From: a virus
DNA length: 64,000 bases
Direction: 5' to 3' (one strand)
Virus record (IMG/VR): IMGVR_UViG_3300029258_004282
Location: 1 to 64,000 of that record
Position 1 is the stretch's first letter. Every line of letters begins with the position of its first letter. Of the stretch, positions 18,501 to 25,700 are shown piece after piece. The position numbers and the translations under genes were made by a program. The notes under the pieces were generated by a model that searched no databases, was not told where the DNA came from, and was given only the letters and a program-made list of their open reading frames with translations.

Positions 18501-19836
18501 AGTTTCAATTCCGGTTGCCCTTACCGATTTTAATGATATCCTAACTGTAGGGAGAATTGATACAATAACCGGAGCTTATAGTCAATACGATTTAACTAAT
18601 GCTAGTATATCAATTTCTTCAGAGGGAAGAACCATAATCGATTTAGATGAAAACATTACCTTAAACCAATTAATTGGAATGACAGCTGTTAGCATTATTG
18701 GGGTTCAAACGGATGATTCCTATTCCTATAGTAGTGGTGCTGGGTTAATCCTTCGAATTCCTTTGCCTGCGGCTCAACCAACACCTGAAATTTCAATATC
18801 GGCTGGGTCTGAATTAATAACTTCATCAGAATCACAATCTTTTTATGGGACAGACCCATACGTTAAATTAGCAGATATAACTGCCGAAGTTCAGAATTTC
18901 GATTCCTCCGAAATAATTGGAAACACAGAGTTGAAAACTTTTACTTTGAGAGCATCCTTCCAGGCAACTTCAGAGGAAGGGGTTAGTTCTATTAGCCTTT
19001 TACCAAGAGCTGTTAGAAATACTTATTTCTTCCCTGTAACACAATCTTTTACTCTACTTAGAGGGGACACAGGCCCTAATCAATTAGGCGTTTATGAAGC
19101 TATTCAAACAGTTTCTTTTAGACCTAGGGATGTTTATCTCTATTCTACCATTATTGCCGTGAACCCCTTGGGGAGCGTTCCTGTTCCTGGGTATTTTGGA
19201 AACAGAGATCTTCTGGAGATTACTCTGGATTCGGGAACAATTTTAAGAGATGGCCAATTTGATCCTACAAATCCCCTAGATTACAAGGATTCATGGACTT
19301 ATACTTTAAGCAGGGTACCTTCGGTTTTAGAATTTGAAATTTATGAAACTCATTTAGCCACAAATATTGTCGTAGTAGATATAACTAATGCCGGGGGTCT
19401 CGGAATTTCTCCTGGGGACACAATAAGAATAAAGGCTTCCGCTGATAATTTTGATTTACCAATAACTGATTTATTTAATCCTTCTCGGGGATACGTTGTT
19501 ACGACAAGTACAAATACTGCCCCCTCCTCTGTTATTTCTTATTCCCTAAACGATAACTTAATCCCAGTTTATCTAACTTCCGAAGCATTAAGGATTAACC
19601 CAACCTACCCAACACGACCACAGGATACTTTTAATATCCCAGGAATAAATGCTTTTGATTACAACCAATTATATGCTTCGTCTGATATGAATATAGGGTA
19701 TATTGACGACCAAAATTGGATAGTAACGGCTCAAATAAGAAATCAACTTCTTAATCCTCTTCTCCAGATATTTGTTGAGGGAAGAAATAGTATAGGAGAA
19801 GAAATTTTAGGAGAAGAAAACTACCAAATAACCTAA
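15520..19836 (+). CDS. Large Ig/fibronectin-like baseplate-associated protein
   Basis: A 1,438-residue protein. Residues 1-160 are helical with cysteines (CDVDLGLPDC, CNGDEESC). A Pro-rich linker leads to fibronectin type III-like domains at about 173-270 (PPENLTASSFMRGVLLRWDPP) and 275-350. The rest is beta-rich and contains at least four copies of a degenerate repeat that begins Y-x-L-x-x-A and ends IG-x-x-x-x-D-x-x-x-V (Y348, Y595, Y684 and Y1023). A repeat of the same type is in the J-like wedge protein. Its location between spike and gp25-like genes suggests a baseplate component, for example a hub-proximal arm. No catalytic motif is seen. The function is inferred. Confidence 0.6.
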   Translation: MANLAIPGDAITIDGKSICDVDLGLPDCVSEFLMKLSPIKLGETSDVFKQSWADLSAELDGDLNALKDSFRDYKDKALDFNNFSEALNQLDTVFKCNGDEESCGSIAEAAKNIKNLLDQITLDLQVLNPSGLIKQAVAIGKKLLNETFQWPVLNFVGVECPKQELTPDTTRNDDPVPPEPPENLTASSFMRGVLLRWDPPSNTPTERILGYEIAINNAVVAAVPYFTFNYFVNPVPADSPFIYSVRTFNTDPNPLYSEYQDVINVSTDNPLDVPAPVITSAIPYYGGFYLGWEMPEILVDTTEYSDIDYTAVVIDADDYFIAVNNDFDNITAIRNDSVSVPPPYNTFYDLSGADITIGSTYRATLDDTNPLNITIGLQKTDSVSVDYYRQVPASFTFVSGVNWIVRLDVPELSPDISSIQRVDDLYRVRPTDGAYDTYSVTGYNVLDYNSFQIEAASGFAGYDVQIKLNPQIQTFSSFPGDNVEVTFDGLGAQVATLINSQQLILGVANFQVTEVPNITEIKNLTRSNIYNLNGMVSQTNQNANIGANLSDTLLCNCKVRRKVDHINPLTWTLTTLNTTFSTVSGIYNATKDAYYSLSGASFIKGSTLIKIDPTTPKNQIIGMRDDDLIRVKSDDVTQATFNLDATESNDFDWRLDIKNYELGTTGFIEELYSIQNIDRGGQTYNLTNATWTDNYIILNQSDGLNSEIGIDPRDRLKAEYKWRRFFNIVGYEIWLNESGLPLQYYNRVGLVNNNLEIGSRASIQGNTQELFKVDSTNDTFNVFCNGISETVTLEHGTDLSALDISADIIGKTNELGATVSSGYLVLTCKNLIPRNPLGSGTGLPTVSGVDPCVQAGTCLINDQLEIIDGNAVTYFGFTPDTVSTGISFENGIPLSIAILAVDNDGKRTPLTLSGPNITTLTPSAPIFNIYNTSTISYQPGFIYNSACGDPKNIVCYDSPEYAWALRFDLQSPNRELIAFDEAIKASVDDATSYEVSIPVALTDFNDILTVGRIDTITGAYSQYDLTNASISISSEGRTIIDLDENITLNQLIGMTAVSIIGVQTDDSYSYSSGAGLILRIPLPAAQPTPEISISAGSELITSSESQSFYGTDPYVKLADITAEVQNFDSSEIIGNTELKTFTLRASFQATSEEGVSSISLLPRAVRNTYFFPVTQSFTLLRGDTGPNQLGVYEAIQTVSFRPRDVYLYSTIIAVNPLGSVPVPGYFGNRDLLEITLDSGTILRDGQFDPTNPLDYKDSWTYTLSRVPSVLEFEIYETHLATNIVVVDITNAGGLGISPGDTIRIKASADNFDLPITDLFNPSRGYVVTTSTNTAPSSVISYSLNDNLIPVYLTSEALRINPTYPTRPQDTFNIPGINAFDYNQLYASSDMNIGYIDDQNWIVTAQIRNQLLNPLLQIFVEGRNSIGEEILGEENYQIT

Positions 19837-19889
19837 TAATTCATTTCTATACAATAGAAATAAGGATATACTTTAAAAAGGAGAGAATT
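19834..19889. promoter_or_regulatory. Intergenic hairpin and TAATAATTCA element
   Basis: This gap starts with TAATAATTCA (19834-19843), a 10-mer also present in the gaps at 30299-30308 and 39896-39905. It is followed by a perfect 8-bp hairpin: ATTTCTAT (19843-19850), ACA loop, ATAGAAAT (19854-19861). A strong ribosome binding site (AAGGAGAG) then precedes the ATG at 19890. The hairpin is too AT-rich and lacks the T tail of a terminator. A promoter or transcript-processing role is inference. Confidence 0.4.
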
Positions 19890-20111
19890 ATGGCATGTTG
19901 TGGAAGAGGAAGAAGGAGAAATAATCCGCGACCTACCCCCATAGCAAAGACCCCAGCAACAAAGCCAACAGTTAGAGTGGGGGTTAATCGATGTGTTCAT
20001 TGTGGGGGCGAATTAAAAGCGAATCCGAGCCCTATTAAGTTAGGGGCACAAATGGTAGTTAAATGTAAGTGTAAAAAATGTGGAAAACAAATGTATAGGA
20101 TCCAAAGATAA
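19890..20111 (+). CDS. Small zinc-ribbon protein
   Basis: A 73-residue basic protein with an N-terminal CC pair (C3, C4), an Arg/Pro-rich linker and a C-terminal zinc ribbon formed by C35-x2-C38 and C61-x2-C64, with an extra cysteine at C59. Such ribbons bind zinc and often nucleic acid or protein. No enzyme domain is present. It lies between large baseplate genes and is coupled to the following membrane protein gene by a TAATG overlap. It could be a minor virion protein or a regulator carried in the operon. I cannot choose between these. Confidence 0.65.
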   Translation: MACCGRGRRRNNPRPTPIAKTPATKPTVRVGVNRCVHCGGELKANPSPIKLGAQMVVKCKCKKCGKQMYRIQR

Positions 20112-20500
20112 TGTTAGATTTTTTATTTAAATTTTTCTTACTAGCCTTCATTACTGAGGCTTTTACCGAAATTATTGTAAGCAGAATTATTTTTGAAAAG
20201 ATTAGAGAAAAACTAATGGGGTGGTCTTCCTTCCTTAAAGGGCTTTTAAGTTGTGGCGCCTGCTTTTCGGTTTGGGTCGCAATTGGGTTGTGTTATTTAT
20301 TTTCGTTGAGATTGGGATTTGGGGCTAACCCTATTATTTTCTGGGCTGAACCTTTTTTTATTGGTTTAGGGGTTCACCGATTATCAACTTGGATGCATGT
20401 TGCTTACATGGCATTTAAACAAGGACCCCAGATACACTTAAATAAATTTCATACTATACAAAATATAAATGAGATCAACGAAAAAGATGAGGATAACTAA
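20111..20500 (+). CDS. Small membrane protein, DUF1360-like
   Basis: A 129-residue protein with hydrophobic segments at about residues 1-20, 48-68 and 75-97, separated by a basic loop. A GLLSCGACFSVWVA segment resembles the Cys-x-x-Cys...Trp core of the DUF1360 membrane proteins found in Bacillus and its phages. The C-terminal 25 residues are polar. It overlaps the zinc-ribbon gene by one base. Why an inner membrane protein is encoded among baseplate genes is unclear; a host membrane function (superinfection or lysis timing) is possible. The family suggestion rests on a short motif. Confidence 0.55.
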   Translation: MLDFLFKFFLLAFITEAFTEIIVSRIIFEKIREKLMGWSSFLKGLLSCGACFSVWVAIGLCYLFSLRLGFGANPIIFWAEPFFIGLGVHRLSTWMHVAYMAFKQGPQIHLNKFHTIQNINEINEKDEDN

Positions 20501-20503
20501 GAT

Positions 20504-21097
20504 ATGGCCTTACCACCAGCAGTTTCTTGCCTTTACATGCTTGCACCATGTATTATAGACGCAATTAACGCACCAACTGCAGCCGCAATATGCGATTTCC
20601 TTAGAGAAATAGCTGAACCAGTTATGACTCAAGGGGATTTAGAGCGCGCCAATGCTGAGGCAGATGGAAGAATTAGTAGTGATAGATCCCAACAAACTAG
20701 CGTAATCGCGCCAGGGTGTCAAGTAGACATTATTGCCCAACTTAAATCAAGTACAGATGCTTTGGATAGGGTCGTAACTATTGCAAATGCGATGGATAGG
20801 ACCCAACAGGTAGCTGTAAATATTTATAATAATTTAGCAGATTCCGTTTTTAGTTGTGCGCCTTTAAATGATTTAGCCCTACTAATTGCTGGGGCAGACT
20901 CTAATATCGAGGAATGCAAGGAATTAGCTAGTTTTACAGACGAAGCCATAGTAGGTTTAGAGGCTCAAATATTTGATTGGAAAGAATATCTTAATAAAAT
21001 TGTTCAGCAAGCTATTCTTGCGGATGGTTATTTACAAATTTTTGCTAATTTAGGTATATGTGATAACGGAGCAGATCAACAAATAGTAGATCTATAA
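20504..21097 (+). CDS. Hypothetical helical protein
   Basis: A 197-residue protein that I do not recognise. It begins with a moderately hydrophobic region (residues 1-35) containing three cysteines. A helical core rich in Ala, Asp, Leu and Ile follows, with no charged low-complexity tail. Five or more cysteines are spread along it (for example PGCQVDI, FSCAPLND, IEECKEL and GICDNG). No transmembrane segment is certain. It starts three bases after the membrane protein gene. Because it lies inside the baseplate operon it is probably a virion or assembly protein, but that is inference from position. Confidence 0.6.
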   Translation: MALPPAVSCLYMLAPCIIDAINAPTAAAICDFLREIAEPVMTQGDLERANAEADGRISSDRSQQTSVIAPGCQVDIIAQLKSSTDALDRVVTIANAMDRTQQVAVNIYNNLADSVFSCAPLNDLALLIAGADSNIEECKELASFTDEAIVGLEAQIFDWKEYLNKIVQQAILADGYLQIFANLGICDNGADQQIVDL

Positions 21098-21109
21098 GGC
21101 ATAATAATT

Positions 21110-21859
21110 ATGGCATATGATGGAAAATCAGTTTGGAGACAAAATATTCTAAAAGATTTTACTCTTCGTTTCCTCCCTTTTGTTAGGGGTGAAGAGTTTG
21201 TCTGGTTAGATAAAAGAATCTCCCATTTAGAAATGGAAATAGAGCGCCTAAGAAATAAACAAAATGGGCTTCTCCAAAAACTGAGAACAGCTTCAGGTAA
21301 AGCAACTGAAATGACAGGGACTGCTTCAACTTCTGATCTAGCCCGCCGAGTTAAGCCTTCCGCAGTGGGGTCTTCAGAGGATTTAGCAACAAAAAGTTAT
21401 GAAGGTGATTTTACTTGGGCCTATTACGAAACTCCATTGCCTAAAAGATTCGGGCGGGCTCCTCAGTATCCTGATTTGGGTCCTGGAAGATTAGCTAAAA
21501 AAATGAAAAGTCCTTATATTAAAAGTATTCAAAGATGGAAAGAAAAGGCAGAATTTAAAATAAACAAGATTCAAGATCTCATAGATGAGTTATATCGAGA
21601 ATTGCTAGATCTCAAAAATAGAAGAACAGCAAGCTCGGAAGAAGGAGCAGAAATAGAAGACCAAGTTATTGAAAACAGGGCCACGAATTCAATTATCAAG
21701 AATTCGCAATCAGAATTAACTGCTCCGAACGAAAATTCACTAAGAACTGTTAGACGTTTCTCTGTGCCCTTGGAAGAAAACCAGACTTCAGAGTCCGCAA
21801 ACGCAGAAGCTTATGCAAAACTCTTACAAGACTTGGATGAAGAGGATCCAGCAAGCTAG
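21110..21859 (+). CDS. Hypothetical coiled-coil protein
   Basis: A 249-residue protein. Residues about 25-65 form a likely coiled coil (FVWLDKRISHLEMEIERL, then charged heptads). A Ser/Thr/Gly-rich linker leads to a second helical pair at about 135-185, including KINKIQDLIDELYRELLDLK. The last 60 residues are polar and probably disordered. There is no enzyme motif. The gene lies nine bases before the gp25-like wedge gene. A structural or adaptor role within the baseplate would suit its shape and position, but the family is unknown to me. Confidence 0.6.
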   Translation: MAYDGKSVWRQNILKDFTLRFLPFVRGEEFVWLDKRISHLEMEIERLRNKQNGLLQKLRTASGKATEMTGTASTSDLARRVKPSAVGSSEDLATKSYEGDFTWAYYETPLPKRFGRAPQYPDLGPGRLAKKMKSPYIKSIQRWKEKAEFKINKIQDLIDELYRELLDLKNRRTASSEEGAEIEDQVIENRATNSIIKNSQSELTAPNENSLRTVRRFSVPLEENQTSESANAEAYAKLLQDLDEEDPAS

Positions 21860-21867
21860 GACTAAAA

Positions 21868-22758
21868 ATGGTATACGACTTAAAATTAGAAAATAGCTGC
21901 ACCCATAGAATTGTCGACGAAATTCAACAAGTCGATGATGATAGGCAGTCCCTTAGATTTGAGCGGCCTCCTTCTGCTACAAGATTGGAAGATATTGTTT
22001 TAAAAGTAAATGGGTTTGAAATTAACCCGGAGGATCCTACTTATAGCTATACCTTAGTAAGAGACGAGGCAAGGGCTTCACTCGATGGTTTTGGGGAATC
22101 TACTCGTGTTTGGAAGAAGATCTTATTCGCAAATAAATTGAAAGCAATAGATGACCTTTTCCAAATAACCTATTATACTGACGTTGCTTTTTGTAACAGG
22201 TGCCACGATTTAAGAATTGAGAACGATTTCCGGTATACTACGGCTACAGGGAAGCCTATAACGGTAACAGGGCAGCAAAAGCTACTACAAGATCTAAAAA
22301 AATGGATGTATACAATCTTGGGTTCCAATACTTTCCATGAATATATTGGTACAACGATTTATTTACTAATCGGGCAAAAGATTGTAAACCCAGAGATGAT
22401 GCGATTAAAAATAACCCAAGAGATAAATTCGACTTTAAATGGGTATATTCAAAAACAATTGAATCAGGCACAAATTCAAAGAGTCTCCGATGCTGAGTTA
22501 TTATCAAGCGTTTTAAGCGTAGATGTTGTTCAGAGTTCAGAGGACCCATCATTATTTAATGTTAATGTCGTTGTTCAAAATAAAACTTTTGGGGTTGCAG
22601 AAATAAGCCAGCCTATTAAGGTGCTTCCAAGTATAGACCGAAGCTCCTTATCTTTGCCATCTAACAGACGGCCGGGTTCGCTTACAGCTAGGGATGCAAA
22701 CAATTCTCAAATAACGGAATTGCCACCAAGCCCAGTACAGAATTTTAGAAATATATAA
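21868..22758 (+). CDS. Baseplate wedge protein, gp25-like with N-terminal extension
   Basis: A 296-residue protein. Residues about 135-255 match the T4 gp25/P2 gpW fold: a long helix (LLQDLKKWMYTILGSNTFHE), TTIYLLIGQKI, a second helix, and a two-strand end with LFNVNVVVQNKTFGVAEIS. Classic gp25 proteins are only about 130 residues. Here a beta-rich N-terminal domain of about 125 residues precedes the fold and carries a CNRC pair (C109, C112). The C-terminal 40 residues are a Ser/Pro/Arg-rich tail. gp25 proteins sit at the sheath-baseplate junction, so a contractile tail is implied. The J-like wedge gene follows after ten bases. Confidence 0.7.
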   Translation: MVYDLKLENSCTHRIVDEIQQVDDDRQSLRFERPPSATRLEDIVLKVNGFEINPEDPTYSYTLVRDEARASLDGFGESTRVWKKILFANKLKAIDDLFQITYYTDVAFCNRCHDLRIENDFRYTTATGKPITVTGQQKLLQDLKKWMYTILGSNTFHEYIGTTIYLLIGQKIVNPEMMRLKITQEINSTLNGYIQKQLNQAQIQRVSDAELLSSVLSVDVVQSSEDPSLFNVNVVVQNKTFGVAEISQPIKVLPSIDRSSLSLPSNRRPGSLTARDANNSQITELPPSPVQNFRNI

Positions 22759-22768
22759 GGATATGTAA

Positions 22769-25700
22769 ATGAGTACTCCAAATCGTCCAGTTATATTAAA
22801 TCCAAATAATGGGATAGATTATACTACTTCTGAAACTTCAGTTGTTCTAGCAGGTGTAGTTAGCCAAATTGACCCTATTTTACATATAATAACAGAGCCT
22901 TATATCGTTACCAAAATAACTATTAACGGTAGTGACTCAGGTGTTGTTTTTACCCCAGATTCTACTGCCGATCAGCTCGCTTGGTCATACTCTGCTACCT
23001 TATCAGAGGGCGAAAACGTTTTTAATATTCAAGCGTTCAATGCTGATGGGCTTTCAAGTGCTATTAATATCTTTAGAATAACTGTCATTTCAATATCTGC
23101 TCCTACAATTAATTACCCAAATAATGGGGAAGACTTTGAAACAGATATTAATTCTTTCAATTTCCATGGAACTATTGATAGCCAAACAAAAGAAGTTATT
23201 TTTAAGCAAAATGGGGTGGGTTTACCTGGCGTTTTGGTTATTCCAGAGCAAAGCTCTTGGTCTATCCTAAATGTTTCTCTATCTAATGGGGATAACGATT
23301 TTGAAGTCCTTGCTGAAAATGCTGTTGGGGATCAAAGTGAGGCAACCACACAAAAACTAACATACATTCCATCAGGGTTACCTTTACCACCCCCAACTAT
23401 AACCTACCCTTCTACTGGGAATTTCGAAACTAGGGAAGAATTCGTGACCCTAAGAGGTGTTACGGATCCTTCTACTGAAGAAATTAAGTATTCAGAAAAC
23501 GGGTCCCCCTTTACTGATTTTAATGTAACGTATTATCCTGGGGACAAAGATTGGGAAATCAGAGATATTTCATTACAGGAAGGCTTAAATGTTATTGTTG
23601 TTCAGGCATCTAACACAACAGAAAATGCTTCTACTACAATTCAAATAACATATACCCCTCCACCGGATCTTTTCATCACTATCGACTACCCCCAAGAGGG
23701 GGAGGATTTTTCCACTAATATAGATTTGCAGGATTTAGCGGGGTCTGTCTCTCCTAACGCTGAAAAAGTAACAATTTCAATTAGAGGTTTGAGCGCAACT
23801 GAAGATGGGGTAATCCACACTCCAGGAGATTCGATCTGGTCTTACCCGGATTTAAGGCTCCAAGGAGACCCAACTGCACCTGACGGGATTAATACAATTG
23901 TTGTTCAAGCAACTGATAAATTTGGGAACGTAAGCGACCCAGCAACAATCAACATTAAGCTAGTCTCAGTTGATGATATAGATTTAATTGTCTCCCCTCC
24001 TACCGGGATCTCAACAAAAAGTTTTAGGGATGCAGTTGAAGTTATTTGGTCTCAAAACTTAGAGCAGGATATTGTTGGATATAATGTCTATTATTCCCTC
24101 AACGCTGGGGGTGGTAGCGATGGTTATGTTAAAGCAAATTCAGACTTGGTTACAATTCCAGCTTATTCCGAAGAGGTTGACTACGATGTTGATACGGCCG
24201 TAACTCAAACAGGAAATGTTAGAACAACCGTAACCCAAGAGGTGTTCCAGGATATTAATTTCTTTAGTTTTACCCCAGACAAAAACCCAGACGGAACTAA
24301 TTTTGAGCTCGGAGTTCCCGTTTATTTTGTTTTAACTGCCGTTTCTTATGACACTGCAAATAAAACAGAAGTGGAGAGTTTATATAGCGTTGAGGTGAGT
24401 GCTGAACCCATAGTTATAGATAAGACGGTAAGAGATTTAACGCCTCGCTCGATGTCTGATATTTTAGCTAATATGATTAGTAATATCTTTTCTAAAGATC
24501 AAGCAATTGACTTTTCTCCCGGGTCTGTTGTAAGAGATATTTTCTTAGATCCTCCCGCAGAGGAATTTAGAAAACTTTATGTTATTTTGGATTTTGTTTC
24601 GACCTCGCAATCCTTTTTAACTTTAAGGCAATTTGATGACCCTAATGAAACGGGGGATTCCATTGCTGTTGAAGATTCGGCAGATAAACAGCTTTTAGCT
24701 GATGCCTTAGGTATTTCGGACGACGAAACCCAAACTTTAATTAACGAACAATTTGATAAACTTGCTGCAAACTTCAATGTTTATAGACAAGACGCCCAAC
24801 CTAGCCAGGTCGAGGTTACAATTTATACAACAACGGAACCTTCGGAAGATATAATAGTTAGAAGAGGGGCCAAGTTTTTAACAGGTGGGTCGGGGGAATC
24901 GGTTTCATTTACATCTTTATCCCAAGCTGAAATCCGGGTTGCATCCTTAAACAGTTTTTATAATAGAAACGAACGCCGATGGGAAGTTAAAGTTCCTGCA
25001 CAATCTGACCAGGCAGGCGTGGATTACAATGTGGCTGCTAGCACAATAACGATTGTGGCATCGGGGGTAACTGGAAATAATGTAAGGGCAACAAATGAAC
25101 TTTCCGCCTCTTTCGGAACTGACCAGGAATCCAATTCGGACTTGGCGGATAGGGCAGCCTTAGCATTAGTTGGAGTTGATAGCGGAACTAGGGGCGGATA
25201 CTTAAAGACTGTTTATGCCTTGCCCCAGGTTCGTCAGGCTAAGGTTATTTCTGCCGGGAATAAATATATGGAGCGGGATTTTGATGATGTAAGAGATGAA
25301 CATATTGGTGGAAAAGTTGACATCTACGTGCAAGGAGAAGTTTTATATTCTTACGAAGAAACCTTTAGCTTTAATTACCCCCGCATTACGGATGGGGATT
25401 CAGATATAGTTAGCGTTTCTTTAATGCAGTTCCAACCAAGAAACGATGATTTATCCCCAGATACCCCAATCTTTGAGGTATTGGAAGTTAAAAATGTTTC
25501 TAGAAACCTGAGTTATAGTTTAGCGAATTACCAAGTTATTGGGGGCTCCGTTATTGATTTGGATGAAACGGATCCCCTTAACCAGCAAATTGGATTGGAC
25601 AAGTTTGATACAGTTAAAATTACTTATAGATATAGAACTAATTTACAATATACCCCCGAGAATCAACCCATTGACGAAATTATTAGTGTTGTGGGGGATT

